Program-made: the position numbers and the translations under genes | Source of the DNA: Actinacidiphila rubida | GTDB taxonomy: Bacteria; Actinomycetota; Actinomycetes; Streptomycetales; Streptomycetaceae | Direction of reading: 5' to 3' | Length of the DNA: 64,000 nt | NCBI RefSeq assembly: GCF_900110255.1 | Contig: NZ_FODD01000003.1 | Location: 296,643 to 360,642 of the forward strand | Shown here: piece after piece, positions 33,928 through 43,518 of the stretch | Numbering within the stretch: position 1 is the stretch's first letter | How the letters are laid out: each line of letters opens with the position of its first letter | The notes under the pieces: generated by a model | Told to the model about the DNA's origin: nothing | The model's input: the letters and a program-made list of their open reading frames with translations, nothing else | The model's database searches: none

Positions 33928-34694
33928 CCGTGGATTTCACCCGCTTCCCGATCGCCGCCGGCGACCGTGTCCTCGACCTCGGGTGCGGCGGAGGACGGCA
34001 CGCCTTCGAGTGCTACCGCCGCGGCGCCCGCGTCGTCGCCCTGGACCGCAACGGCGACGAGATCCGCGAGGTCGCCAAGTGGTTCGCGGCGATGAAGGAG
34101 GCCGGCGAGGCGCCCGCGGGCGCCAGCGCCGTCGCCATGGAGGGCGACGCCCTCCACCTGCCGTTCCCCGACGCGAGTTTCGACGTCGTCATCATCTCCG
34201 AGGTGATGGAGCACATCCCCGACGACAAGGGCGTGCTCGCCGAGATGGTCCGGGTGCTGCGGCCCGGCGGCCGGATCGCGGTGACCGTGCCGCGCTACGG
34301 CCCGGAGAAGGTGTGCTGGGCGCTGTCCGACGCGTACCACGAGGTCGAGGGTGGCCACATCCGCATCTACAAGGCCGAGGAACTCCTCGGCCGGATGCGC
34401 GAGGCGGGCCTCAAGCCGTACGGCACGCACCACGCGCACGGCCTGCACGCGCCCTACTGGTGGATCAAGTGCGCGGTCGGCGTGGACAACGACGGCGCGC
34501 TGCCGGTGAAGCTCTACCACAAGCTGCTGGTCTGGGACATCGTCAAGAAGCCGCTGGCCACCCGCCTCGCCGAGCAGGCGCTCAACCCGCTGATCGGCAA
34601 GAGCTTCGTGGCCTACGCCACCAAGCCGCACCTGCCGCACCTGCCGGACGACCTGACCGACGGCACCGGGCCGACCGCGGACGCCGCCGCGTGA
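33921..34694 (+). CDS. Class I SAM-dependent methyltransferase (Methyltransf_11 type)
   Basis: 257 residues. Motif I VLDLGCGGGRHAFECYRRGARVVALDRN near 18-45; motif II region FDVVIISEVMEHIPDDKGVLAEMVRVLRPGGRIAVTVPR. The C-terminal part (GGHIRIYKAEELLGRMREAGLKPYGTHHAHGLHAPYWWIKCAVGVDND) has many aromatic and His residues that may contact a membrane lipid substrate. It overlaps both neighbours, so GT4, methyltransferase and prenyltransferase-fold protein are made together. Confidence 0.93.
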   Translation: MLTVDFTRFPIAAGDRVLDLGCGGGRHAFECYRRGARVVALDRNGDEIREVAKWFAAMKEAGEAPAGASAVAMEGDALHLPFPDASFDVVIISEVMEHIPDDKGVLAEMVRVLRPGGRIAVTVPRYGPEKVCWALSDAYHEVEGGHIRIYKAEELLGRMREAGLKPYGTHHAHGLHAPYWWIKCAVGVDNDGALPVKLYHKLLVWDIVKKPLATRLAEQALNPLIGKSFVAYATKPHLPHLPDDLTDGTGPTADAAA

Positions 34695-35788
34695 CCTCAC
34701 CCGGCCGCGAGCAGGGCAGCACCGAGCGCCTCGCGCTGCCCGGCGTGCTCACCGCCGAGCAGGCCGCCGCCACGGCGGCGGGCATCGCCGCGATCCAGCG
34801 TGCCGACGGAGCCATCCCCTGGTTCCGCGGCCACCACCTCGACCCGTGGGACCACGTCGAGTCCGCGATGGCCCTGGACGTCGCGGGCGAACACGAGCGC
34901 GCGGACGCCGCGTACACCTGGCTGGCCCGCCACCAGAACGCCGACGGATCCTGGTATGCCGCCTACCAGGACGGCGACGCGCAGCGCCCCACCGACCTGG
35001 CCCGCGAGTCCAACTTCTGCGCGTACGTGGCGGTCGGCGTCTGGCACCACTACCTGTCCACCGGTGACGACGCGTTCATCGAGCGCATGTGGAACTGCGT
35101 CCACGCGGCCGTGGAGTTCGTCCTCGCGCTGCAGCAGCCCGGCGGCCAGATCGGCTGGAAGCGGGAGGCGGACGGCCGGCCGGTCGCCGACGCGCTGCTG
35201 ACCGGCAGTTCCTCGGTGCACCAGGCGCTGCGCTGCGCGCTGGCCATCGCCGAGCACCGCGAGGAGCCGCAGCCGGACTGGGAGCTGGCGACCGGCGCGC
35301 TGGGCCACGCGATCCGCCGGCACCCCGAGCGGTTCCTCGACAAGAGCCGCTACTCGATGGACTGGTACTACCCGGTGCTGTCCGGGACGCTCCGCGGACC
35401 GCGGGCCGACGCGCGCATCGCGGAGGGCTGGGACCGCTTCGTGGTCCCGAACCTGGGCGTGCGCTGCGTGGTGCCCAACCCGTGGGTCACCGGCGGCGAG
35501 AGCGCGGAACTCGCGCTGGCGCTGTGGGCGGTGGGCCAGTCCGACCGGGCGGTGCGCATCCTGGCCGACATCCAGCACCTGCGGGCCGACGACGGCCTGT
35601 ACTGGACCGGGTACGTCTTCGAGGACGACGCGTTCTGGCCGGTGGAGCGCACCGCGTGGACGGCGGGAGCACTGCTGTTGGCGGTGGCCGCGCTCGGGGG
35701 GGACGAGGCGACCACCGCCGTCTTCGGGGCCGAGCGGCTGCCGGCCGGACTGGCGCCGGGCTGCTGCGGCAAGCGGCCCGCGGGCTGA
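34691..35788 (+). CDS. Cytosolic prenyltransferase/squalene-cyclase-fold protein
   Basis: 365 residues from a GTG overlapping the previous stop (GTGA). Alpha/alpha-barrel repeats: IAAIQRADGAIPWFRGHHLDPWDHVESAMALDVAGEHERADAAYTWLARHQNADGSWYAAY, then NCVHAAVEFVLALQQPGGQIGWK, and ILADIQHLRADDGLYWTGYVFEDDAFWPVERTAWTAGALLLAVAAL. There is no signal peptide and no DxDD motif, so cyclase chemistry is not assured. It is annotated generically as prenyltransferase in other actinomycetes. Co-expression with a GT4 and a methyltransferase points to modification of a lipid or polyprenyl product (inference). Confidence 0.85.
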   Translation: MTSPGREQGSTERLALPGVLTAEQAAATAAGIAAIQRADGAIPWFRGHHLDPWDHVESAMALDVAGEHERADAAYTWLARHQNADGSWYAAYQDGDAQRPTDLARESNFCAYVAVGVWHHYLSTGDDAFIERMWNCVHAAVEFVLALQQPGGQIGWKREADGRPVADALLTGSSSVHQALRCALAIAEHREEPQPDWELATGALGHAIRRHPERFLDKSRYSMDWYYPVLSGTLRGPRADARIAEGWDRFVVPNLGVRCVVPNPWVTGGESAELALALWAVGQSDRAVRILADIQHLRADDGLYWTGYVFEDDAFWPVERTAWTAGALLLAVAALGGDEATTAVFGAERLPAGLAPGCCGKRPAG

Positions 35789-35822
35789 ACCGGGAACCTG
35801 CCCGCGCCGCCGACCGCCGGGA

Positions 35823-36107
35823 TCAGGCGTTGATCCGGCGGGCAATCAGGTGGGCGAGCCCGGCGTAGACCAGCGCGGGCAGGCCGTAGTTGAGGACGGT
35901 CCGCCACTTGGCGTTGTCCGGTGTGAACAGGTCCCTCGACCACGTCGCCAGCCAGTTGGCCGCATGGTGCACCCAGTTGACGAGGTCGTTCGCCCGATTG
36001 GCATCCAGCAGGAAGAACAGGATCCACAGGATCAGGATGAATGCAGCGATGTCTGCGGCGATGAGGATGATCGCCGCGGCGGGGTTGCCGCCATACCGTC
36101 TGGCCAT
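35823..36107 (-). CDS. Small membrane protein
   Basis: 94 residues with two predicted membrane segments: AAAIILIAADIAAFILILWILFFLL near residue 10 and YGLPALVYAGLAHLIARRI at the end, joined by an amphipathic Trp-rich loop (LVNWVHHAANWLATWSRDLF). Such proteins are common in Streptomyces and have no assigned function. It is convergent with the prenyltransferase-fold gene and divergent from the mycothiol-dependent enzyme. Confidence 0.8.
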   Translation of the reverse strand: MARRYGGNPAAAIILIAADIAAFILILWILFFLLDANRANDLVNWVHHAANWLATWSRDLFTPDNAKWRTVLNYGLPALVYAGLAHLIARRINA

Positions 36108-36208
36108 GACAACCGCATTGCCCCGTTAGGGTGGTTGAAACTTCCTTGACCGCGGAGAGCGGCCGGCGCCGGCCACTGCGCGCCGAACGCACGGGAGAAC
36201 GACCGCAT

Positions 36209-36991
36209 ATGGCACCACTGGACCACGAACGGTACTGCGCCGCCGTCATCGCCGAGACCACCGCGCTGCGGGAGGCGCTGCACGGCGCCGACCTCGCCCG
36301 GCAGGTTCCGACCTGCCCGGACTGGACGCTGCACGAGCTCGCCGCGCACGTCGGCCAGGCGCACCGGTGGGCCGACGCCATGGTGCGCGCCCGCGCGTCC
36401 GACGAGCTGCCCGACGACGCCGCACACGTCCCCGGCTACGAGCCGGGTCCCGGCGCCGCCGCGCTGGACACCTGGCTCGCCGACGGTGCCGCGGCTCTCG
36501 CGGCGGCCCTGCGCGCCGCCGGGCCGGAGGCGCCGGTGTGGACCTGGGCCGGCCCGCACCGCGCCGGGTTCTGGGCGCGGCGGATGGCCGTCGAGACGCT
36601 GGTGCACCGCGCGGACGCGGCCCTCACGGCCGGCCGCCCCTACGTGACCGACGGGGACCTGGCGGCCGACGGGATCGACGAGTGGCTGGGCCTGCTCAGC
36701 GACCCCGAGCAGGCCGCGAAGGACCCGGACCTGGCCGGACTGCTCGGCGTCGGCCGGACGCTGCACCTGCACGCCACCGACGTGCCGGGTGCCGAATGGC
36801 TCGTCACCGGCGGACCCGGGCACGTCGAGGTGCGCCGCGAGCACACCAAGGCCGACGTCGCGGTGCGCGGCACGCTCACCGACCTGCTGCTGGTCATGCA
36901 GCGCCGCCTGCCCGCGGACAGCGACCGCCTGGCGCTGTTCGGCGACCGGACGCTCTTCGACCACTGGCTCGATCGCACGCGCTGGGGCTGA
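36209..36991 (+). CDS. Maleylpyruvate-isomerase-family, mycothiol-dependent enzyme
   Basis: 260 residues from the ATG at 36209 with GGGAGAACG upstream (frame extends to 36131). The N-terminal MDMPI domain is clear: QVPTCPDWTLHELAAHVGQAHRWADAMV gives the first His ligand, and RMAVETLVHRADAALTAGRP the second. The C-terminal SCP2-like domain ends VTGGPGHVEVRREHTKADVAVRGTLTDLLLVMQRRLPADS. The family uses mycothiol for isomerisation or S-transfer; the substrate is unknown here. Confidence 0.92.
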   Translation: MAPLDHERYCAAVIAETTALREALHGADLARQVPTCPDWTLHELAAHVGQAHRWADAMVRARASDELPDDAAHVPGYEPGPGAAALDTWLADGAAALAAALRAAGPEAPVWTWAGPHRAGFWARRMAVETLVHRADAALTAGRPYVTDGDLAADGIDEWLGLLSDPEQAAKDPDLAGLLGVGRTLHLHATDVPGAEWLVTGGPGHVEVRREHTKADVAVRGTLTDLLLVMQRRLPADSDRLALFGDRTLFDHWLDRTRWG

Positions 36992-37239
36992 CCGGCCGCG
37001 ACGGATCCGGCCGGGACCGGACCCCGCCACCGGCCGGCGCTCCCACCTGCGGTGATCCCTCCGAATGGCGGGACTGGGCCGCCCGGGTGATTCTTGTGGA
37101 TGCGTGCGGGGGGCATGCGTGCCTCGTGCACGCATCCCGCCCCGCGCGACGTCGCGCAGCCGTGCACGCGTGACAGCCGCACGCACGACGGCCACACGCG
37201 TGGCGGCCAGGCGTTCCTCATGCGAACCGGAGGTGCGAT
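36992..37239. other. 248-bp intergenic region
   Basis: No gene recognised. From 37090 to 37190 it is rich in GCACGC/GCGTGC words in both orientations, which could fold, but no single clean hairpin stands out. Confidence 0.35.
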
Positions 37240-37809
37240 GTGACCACCGGAATCCCGATCCGCAGGGCCTTCGTCGTCCTGCTGCTCTCGGTCGCGCTGC
37301 TGCTGGTGCCCGTGGGCGCCGGGCACGCCGCGGCCGCACCGGGCGCGAGCTCGCCGAGCCCCAGCCCGACCAGCACGGCCGAGAAGCAGAAACTCGCCAA
37401 GACCCGGTTCGTCGCCAACGCGGGCCTGGCGGCGGGTGCCACCTACCAGTGGATCGTCAAACCCGCCAAGGCCGGGAAGTTCAAGAAGGGCGCCGGCGGG
37501 CGCAAGCTGACCTTCGTCAAGGCCGGCCTCGCGGGCGCGTTCGCCTACAACCGGCTCAAGGCGGCCTCGGTGAACGCCAAGGGCGACCCCACGCTGAGCA
37601 GGTTCATGGCGCCGCTCACCGCCGGCATCGCCTCGCTCAAGGCCCTGCCGGGCAAGCTGCGCAACGGCGACAACGTCGACGCGACGGTGAACAGTTACGA
37701 CGACGTGATCAACAAGGTCAAGGAGGCCGGCAAGAACGCCGGCGCCGACGTCACCGACAAGGTGCCGTCGCTGTCCGACCTGAAGTCCGGTGCGAACGGC
37801 ACCGGTTGA
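37240..37809 (+). CDS. Secreted protein of unknown function
   Basis: 189 residues from a GTG with CGGAGGTGCGAT upstream. Signal peptide RRAFVVLLLSVALLLVPVGAGHAAAA with likely cleavage after an AxA near residue 32. The mature part begins with a Ser/Pro segment, then a basic helical domain (EKQKLAKTRFVANAGLAAGATYQWIVKPAKAGKFKKGAGGRKLTFVKAGLAGAFAYNRLKAAS). No cysteine or catalytic motif. The family is found in actinomycetes without assigned role. Confidence 0.8.
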   Translation: MTTGIPIRRAFVVLLLSVALLLVPVGAGHAAAAPGASSPSPSPTSTAEKQKLAKTRFVANAGLAAGATYQWIVKPAKAGKFKKGAGGRKLTFVKAGLAGAFAYNRLKAASVNAKGDPTLSRFMAPLTAGIASLKALPGKLRNGDNVDATVNSYDDVINKVKEAGKNAGADVTDKVPSLSDLKSGANGTG

Positions 37810-37874
37810 CCGTCGGCCTGATCGTTTGGCCTGATCGTCGGCCGAACGGCGGTGCGTCGGGCGCGCGAACGGCG

Positions 37875-37918
37875 AACGGCCGGTGTCCCCTCGAACAGGC
37901 AAGGGGACACCGGCCGTT
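37875..37918. terminator. Strong bidirectional terminator
   Basis: Perfect 17-bp inverted repeat (37875-37891 and 37902-37918) with a 10-base loop between the convergent genes ending at 37809 and 37942. Confidence 0.87.
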
Positions 37919-37941
37919 CGGCCGTCAGGAAGGCGACGGTG

Positions 37942-38784
37942 TCAGCCGCGCTGGATGCCGCTGCTGTCCTGGAGGACGCCGCGGCGGCCGTCCTGGGTCT
38001 GCGCGACGAGCGCCTGACCGCGCTGGTCGACGGCCAGGTACCAGGTGCCCGGGGTCAGTTCGGCGATCTGGCCGCCGGCACCGTCCTCGGAGTACAGCGG
38101 ACGGGGCACCGGCACCGCGAACCAGAACGCGGTGAAGTCCGCGGACGGGGCCGGGGCGGTGGCCGCCGGCTGCGGGGCGCCACCGTACGGCGCGGCCTGG
38201 TGACCACCCTGCGCGAACGCCGGGTCGACGGACTGCGCGCCGCCGGGGTAGCCGTAACCGGCCTGCTGCGGGGCGACGCCGTACGGCTGCCCGCCGGCCG
38301 GACCGCCGTAGGGCTGGGCCGGCTTGGGGGCGCCGAGCAGCGGCGCCTGCAGCGCCGGAACGCGGTCGGACAGCACGGCCGCGGCCGCGAGCGCCAGGCC
38401 GAAGATCAGTGTCAGCCAAGCCCCCGCGCCCTTGCTCACACCGTCGTTCGCACCGCCCTGGCCGACGTCCGGGATGGCGGTGGCGAACATCGACCACAGC
38501 GCCGCCCAGCCGACGACGACCGCCAGCGCGGTGCTCCACTGCTGCAGCGTCAGGCCGATGAGCTTCTTCTCGGCCGGCTGGTTGCGGCCCACGAGCACGG
38601 CGGCGGCGGACGCGAGGGCGCCGAGCGTGACGACCGGCAGCAGCGGGAACAGGGCCGGGCTCCACGAGCTGACCGACTTGTTGACCTGGTCGATGGAGAA
38701 GAACGGCAGGAACGAGGCGATCAGCAGCAGCACCGCTGCTCCGATCACCGCGCCGTCTCCTCGGGTCAGGGAGCGGATGTTCAC
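37942..38784 (-). CDS. DUF5336-like four-helix membrane protein with Gly/Pro/Tyr tail
   Basis: 280 residues from the GTG at 38784 with AAAGGACAGGA upstream. Four membrane helices: GAVIGAAVLLLIASFLPFF, LFPLLPVVTLGALASAAAVLV, STALAVVVGWAALWSMFATAI and GAWLTLIFGLALAAAAVLS. A Pro/Gly/Gln/Tyr-rich region (QPYGGPAGGQPYGVAPQQAGYGYPGG) follows, then a small beta-rich end FTAFWFAVPVPRPLYSEDGAGGQIAELTPGTWYLAVDQRGQALVAQ that could be a separate domain. Similar proteins in mycobacteria are known as 34-kDa antigen-like. Role unknown. Confidence 0.78.
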   Translation of the reverse strand: MNIRSLTRGDGAVIGAAVLLLIASFLPFFSIDQVNKSVSSWSPALFPLLPVVTLGALASAAAVLVGRNQPAEKKLIGLTLQQWSTALAVVVGWAALWSMFATAIPDVGQGGANDGVSKGAGAWLTLIFGLALAAAAVLSDRVPALQAPLLGAPKPAQPYGGPAGGQPYGVAPQQAGYGYPGGAQSVDPAFAQGGHQAAPYGGAPQPAATAPAPSADFTAFWFAVPVPRPLYSEDGAGGQIAELTPGTWYLAVDQRGQALVAQTQDGRRGVLQDSSGIQRG

Positions 38785-38873
38785 GTCAGGTCCTGTCCTT
38801 TGTCGTTTCGGTTCGTTCGTATCGGACGTCGTGCAGGCATCGGGCGGTTCCGAACGGTGCCCCATGCTACGGG

Positions 38874-39875
38874 TCAGCCCCGGCCTCCGCCGGTGTCCTC
38901 GACGAAGGCGGTGAGGCCGTCCGCGATGCCCTGGGCGGCGTGCTGCCGCCACGCGGAGTCCGTCAACGACGCGGCGTCGTGGGAGTTGCGCATGTTTCCG
39001 CACTCGATGAACACCTTGGGCACCTTTGACAGGTTGAGCCCGCCCAGGTCGCTGCGGACCGTCAACCCCGTACCGCCGGCGAGGTAGTCGGCGTAGTGCT
39101 CCCCGGTGGCCGCGGCGAACTTCCCGCGCAGCGTGGTCGCCAGCCGGTACGAGGGCCCCGCGATGGAGCGGGTGTCCGCGATGCCGGCGTGCAGCGACTG
39201 CGGCGCGATCACGTGGAAGCCGGAGCCGGTGGCGGGGCCGCCGTCGGCGTGGATGGACAGCGCCGCGTCGGCGTGCGCCGCATTGCCGATCCGGGCCCGT
39301 TCGTCCACGCACGGCCCGTAGGCGCGGTCGCCGTCGTAGGTGAGGACCACCTTGGCGCCGCGGGCCTCCAGGATCGCCCGCACGCGGTGGGCGACGTCCA
39401 GGGTGTAGCGCGCCTCCGGGTAGCCGGCGTCGGTCTCCGTGCCCGTGGTGTCGCATTCCTTGCGGGCGTTCCCGATGTCCACGAGCCGGTTGATCTCGGC
39501 GGAGTGCGACGCGTTGCCCAGGTTGTGGCCCGGGTCCAGCACGATCACCCGCCCCGCGAGCGGAAGCGTTCCGGCGGACTGCCCCGCGTGCGCGCCCGCC
39601 CCGTTGCCCGCCCCGCCCGCGCCGGGCTTCCCGGAGGCGGACGACGAAGCGGAAGGGGCGGAGGAAGCAGAAGGAGCAGAGGGGGAGGACGGCGACGAGG
39701 ACCCGGAGTCCTTCGCGCCGGAGGTGTCCGAGGACAGTGGCGCGTCCGCGCCACCGCCCGAGTCGTGTATCCAGCGGAAGCCGGCGACGCCCGCCACGCA
39801 CAGCACCACCGCCACGGCGACCGCTATGAGCAGCGGTCCGCCCCGGCCGCCCCCGCGTGACTCGTTGCTGAACAC
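38874..39875 (-). CDS. N-acetylmuramoyl-L-alanine amidase (Amidase_3), membrane-anchored
   Basis: 333 residues from a GTG. One N-terminal membrane helix (GPLLIAVAVAVVLCVAGVAGF), a Ser/Pro/Ala linker to about residue 100, then the catalytic domain: RVIVLDPGHNLGN (first Zn His), a Glu in the YPEARYTLDVAHRV helix, AALSIHADGG (second Zn His) and the catalytic Glu in KVFIECGNMRN. All zinc and catalytic residues are intact, so it should cleave the amide bond between MurNAc and the stem peptide outside the membrane. Confidence 0.94.
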   Translation of the reverse strand: MFSNESRGGGRGGPLLIAVAVAVVLCVAGVAGFRWIHDSGGGADAPLSSDTSGAKDSGSSSPSSPSAPSASSAPSASSSASGKPGAGGAGNGAGAHAGQSAGTLPLAGRVIVLDPGHNLGNASHSAEINRLVDIGNARKECDTTGTETDAGYPEARYTLDVAHRVRAILEARGAKVVLTYDGDRAYGPCVDERARIGNAAHADAALSIHADGGPATGSGFHVIAPQSLHAGIADTRSIAGPSYRLATTLRGKFAAATGEHYADYLAGGTGLTVRSDLGGLNLSKVPKVFIECGNMRNSHDAASLTDSAWRQHAAQGIADGLTAFVEDTGGGRG

Positions 39876-39950
39876 GCCCGCGACTCTAGCGGCCCCGCGT
39901 ACCGGCTCGCACCGCCGCCGTCCGGTTCGTCCCGGAGCGCGACCCGCCCG

Positions 39951-40607
<657 letters not shown>

Positions 40608-40697
40608 CTAGGTCCACCCCCGAGCCGGTCCGCGGGCCCCTGGTCGTAGGTCGAAATCCCGATGCCGAGGCGCCGCCGGGCGGGCAGCATGGGCCCC

Positions 40698-42143
40698 ATG
40701 ACTGGACTTGTCGGGCAGCGTGAACGAACCACCGTGGGCGGCAGGACGCGGCCGCCCGCCTGGGCGGTGCTCCTGGTGGTGTGCGCGGGGCAGTTCCTCG
40801 TCGTGCTGGACGTGTCCGTGGTGAACGTCGCGCTGCCGTCGATGCGCAGCGCCCTGGGCCTCGGGCAGACCGGCCAGCAGTGGGTGGTCAACGCCTACGC
40901 GCTGACCTTCGCCGGGTTCCTGCTGCTCGGCGGCCGCGCCGCCGACCTGTTCGGCCGCAAGCGGGTCTTCCTCACCGGCCTCGGCCTGTTCACCGCGGCC
41001 AGCCTGGCCGGCGGCCTGGCCCGCGACCCGGGGATGCTGATCACCGCGCGGGCCGTGCAGGGCCTGGGCTCGGCGGTGCTGGCGCCCACCACCCTGTCGA
41101 TCCTCACCACGTCCTTCCCCGAGGGCTCCGAGCGGACCCGGGCGATCAGCACCTGGACGGCGGTCGGCGCGGGCGGCGGCGCCGCGGGCGCGCTCGTCGG
41201 CGGCGTGCTCACCGACTACCTCTCGTGGCGCTGGGTGCTGCTGGTGAACGTGCCGGTCGGCGCGCTGGTGCTGCTCGGCGCCGCCCTGTGGATCACCGAG
41301 AGCCGCGGTTCCGCGGGCCGGCGGCTGGACGTGCCCGGCGCGGTGCTGGTCACCGGCGGCGTCGCGGCCCTGGCCTACGGGATCGCGGAGAGCCAGTCCC
41401 ACGGCTGGTCCTCGGTGGACTCCGCGCTGCCGCTCGCCGCGGGCGCCCTGCTGCTCGTGGCGTTCGTGCTCGTGGAGGGCCGTACCGCCCAACCGCTCAT
41501 GCCGCTGCGGCTGTTCCGGATCCGCTCGGTGTCCGCGGCCAACACCGTGCTGCTCGCCACCGGCGCCGCGATGTTCTCCACCTGGTACTTCCTGTCCCTC
41601 TACATGCAGAACGTGCTGGGCTACTCGCCCGTGCAGGCCGGTCTGGCGTTCCTGCCGCACACCCTGTGCATCGTGGTCGGCTCGAAGCTGGCGCCGCGGC
41701 TGATGGGCCTGGTCGACGCCCGGCTGGTCAGCGCGGCGGGCGGCGCGATGGCCGCGGCCGGCCTGGCCTGGCAGAGCCACCTCGGCGTGCACAGCGGCTA
41801 CGTGGCCGCGATCGCCCTGCCCGGCATGCTGACCATGCTCGGCGCGGGCATGCTGATGACGCCGATCGCCGCGGCCGCGACGTCCGGTGTGACGATGGGG
41901 GAGCAGGGCGTGGTGTCCGGACTGCTCAACACCTCACGGCAGTTGGGCGGCGCGCTGGGCCTGACGATCCTGGCGACCGCCGCGGTCGACCGCACCGCCT
42001 CGCGCGCGGCCGGCGGCGCGTCCGTGCCGCAGGCGCTGACGTCCGGCTACTCGCTGGCGTTCCTGCTGGGGGCGGCGTTCATCGCGGCCGGCTCCCTGCT
42101 GATCGCGCTGCTGCCCCACCCCGCGCCGAAGCCGGCCGCGTAG
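40698..42143 (+). CDS. DHA2-family MFS exporter
   Basis: 481 residues from the ATG at 40698. Fourteen-helix EmrB-type transporter: VLLVVCAGQFLVVLDVSVVNVALPSM (motif D1), FLLLGGRAADLFGRKRVFLTGL (motif A), and TDYLSWRWVLLVNVPVG. The short C-terminal tail KPAA shows that, unlike the paralogue at 21802, it has no fused regulatory domain. Likely drug or metabolite export by proton antiport. Confidence 0.93.
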   Translation: MTGLVGQRERTTVGGRTRPPAWAVLLVVCAGQFLVVLDVSVVNVALPSMRSALGLGQTGQQWVVNAYALTFAGFLLLGGRAADLFGRKRVFLTGLGLFTAASLAGGLARDPGMLITARAVQGLGSAVLAPTTLSILTTSFPEGSERTRAISTWTAVGAGGGAAGALVGGVLTDYLSWRWVLLVNVPVGALVLLGAALWITESRGSAGRRLDVPGAVLVTGGVAALAYGIAESQSHGWSSVDSALPLAAGALLLVAFVLVEGRTAQPLMPLRLFRIRSVSAANTVLLATGAAMFSTWYFLSLYMQNVLGYSPVQAGLAFLPHTLCIVVGSKLAPRLMGLVDARLVSAAGGAMAAAGLAWQSHLGVHSGYVAAIALPGMLTMLGAGMLMTPIAAAATSGVTMGEQGVVSGLLNTSRQLGGALGLTILATAAVDRTASRAAGGASVPQALTSGYSLAFLLGAAFIAAGSLLIALLPHPAPKPAA

Positions 42144-42203
42144 CGGGCGGGCCGGACGGGACGAGCGGACGGGACGAGCGGACGGACGGGACGGTGCGCG
42201 CGG

Positions 42204-42905
42204 TCACAGCCAGCCGTTCTGGCGGGCCGCCCGTACCGCCTCCATCCGGTTGCGGGTCCCGGTCTTGCCGATCGCCGAGGACAGGTAGTTGCGGACCGTG
42301 GACTCCGACAGGAACAGCCGGCCCGCGATGTCGGCGACGGTGGCGCCGTCCGCCGCCGCGTTCAGCACGTCCTCCTCGCGGGCGGTCAGCGGGCTCGGGC
42401 CGGCGCTCAGCGCGGCCGCGGCCAGCGCGGGATCGATCACCCGCTCCCCGCGCAGCACCCGGCGGATCGCGACGGCCAGTTCCTCCACCGGCCCGTCCTT
42501 GACCAGGAACCCGGCCGCGCCCGCCTCCATCGCGCGGCGCAGGTAGCCGGGCCGGCCGAACGTCGTCAGGATCAGCACCTGGCACGACGGCAGTTGCGCC
42601 CGCAGCTCCGCGGCCGCGTCCAGCCCGCTGCGGCCCGGCAGTTCGATGTCGAGCAGCGCGACGTCGGGCCGTATCGCGAGCGCTTCGGGGACGATCCGGT
42701 CGCCCGCGGCCACCTGCGCGACGACCTCGATGTCGTCCTCCAGGCCCAGCAGCAGCGCCAGCGCGCCCCGCATCATCCCCTGGTCCTCGGCCAGCAGCAC
42801 CCGGATCCGCGCGCCGCCCGCCGCGCCGTCCGGCGCGTCCGAGGTCCGCGCCGCCGCCGTCGGCGGCGCGGACGGTGCTGACTGCTCGGCGTGCGCGTCG
42901 GTCAT
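42204..42905 (-). CDS. NarL/DesR-type response regulator
   Basis: 233 residues from the ATG at 42905 (another ATG two codons upstream is possible). A 30-residue Ala/Ser/Pro-rich extension precedes the receiver domain: IRVLLAEDQGMMRGALALLL, phospho-acceptor Asp in VALLDIELPGRSGL, Thr in VLILTTFGRPGYL, Lys in AAGFLVKDGP. C-terminal LuxR helix-turn-helix: LTAREEDVLNAAADGATVADIAGRLFLSESTVRNYLSSAIGKTGTRNRMEAVRAARQNGWL. It is the output partner of the histidine kinase at 43519, although a DUF5959 gene separates them. Confidence 0.95.
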   Translation of the reverse strand: MTDAHAEQSAPSAPPTAAARTSDAPDGAAGGARIRVLLAEDQGMMRGALALLLGLEDDIEVVAQVAAGDRIVPEALAIRPDVALLDIELPGRSGLDAAAELRAQLPSCQVLILTTFGRPGYLRRAMEAGAAGFLVKDGPVEELAVAIRRVLRGERVIDPALAAAALSAGPSPLTAREEDVLNAAADGATVADIAGRLFLSESTVRNYLSSAIGKTGTRNRMEAVRAARQNGWL

Positions 42906-43043
42906 GAGCACAGGGTAGTCACCGCACGGCGGACACCACGGTCCCCATCCGCCCCGGGGCCCCCTCCGGCCCGAACGGCCCGCCGGGGCGGCCGCGTTCG
43001 GTCCGGGCCGGCGCCGGCCCGCGGCCCGGGCCGGCCCGGGCGG

Positions 43044-43475
43044 TCAGTCGCCCGCCGGCGGCCAGGTCTCCCAGACCCGGTCGAGCCGCTGGTACGCGTC
43101 GTCGAACCAGGCGTCGGGAAGCGGGACGGTGACCGTCACCGCGGTCAGCGACCGGGAAGGGTCCTTGACGGTGACGTGGCAGCGGTCGGCGGCGTCGTCG
43201 AGTTCGACGAGCAGCCACGGGGCGCGCTGCCCCTCGCGCCAGGCGATGTTCTGCCCGGTGTCGAGCCCGTCCAGCGCCTGCTGCCAGCGGCTCAGGTCCT
43301 CGGGGAGGAGCGATGTCGCCAGCGAGCCGCGGACGAACGGGGTGTCGACGACGAACTCCCCGGACAGGGCACCGGTCCCGCCGTGCCCCGGCTGCCCGCC
43401 CCTGCCGCTGATCCGCAGGACGACGCTGTTCCCGTCGCCCTCCAGGCGTATCAGGTCGATCGGTTCCTCTGCCAT
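43044..43475 (-). CDS. DUF5959-family protein
   Basis: 143 residues from the ATG at 43475 with GGGGAGGGG upstream. EPIDLIRLEGDGNSVVLRISG at the start, then VDTPFVRGSLATSLLPEDLSRWQQALDGLDTGQNIAWREGQRAPWLLVELD, match the small actinomycete DUF5959 family of unknown function. It is inserted between the kinase and response regulator genes, all on the same strand, so it may modulate or depend on that signalling pair. Confidence 0.75.
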   Translation of the reverse strand: MAEEPIDLIRLEGDGNSVVLRISGRGGQPGHGGTGALSGEFVVDTPFVRGSLATSLLPEDLSRWQQALDGLDTGQNIAWREGQRAPWLLVELDDAADRCHVTVKDPSRSLTAVTVTVPLPDAWFDDAYQRLDRVWETWPPAGD

Positions 43476-43518
43476 GACGGCCCCTCCCCATGCGCGCACG
43501 ATGCCGCGCAAACCCTAC

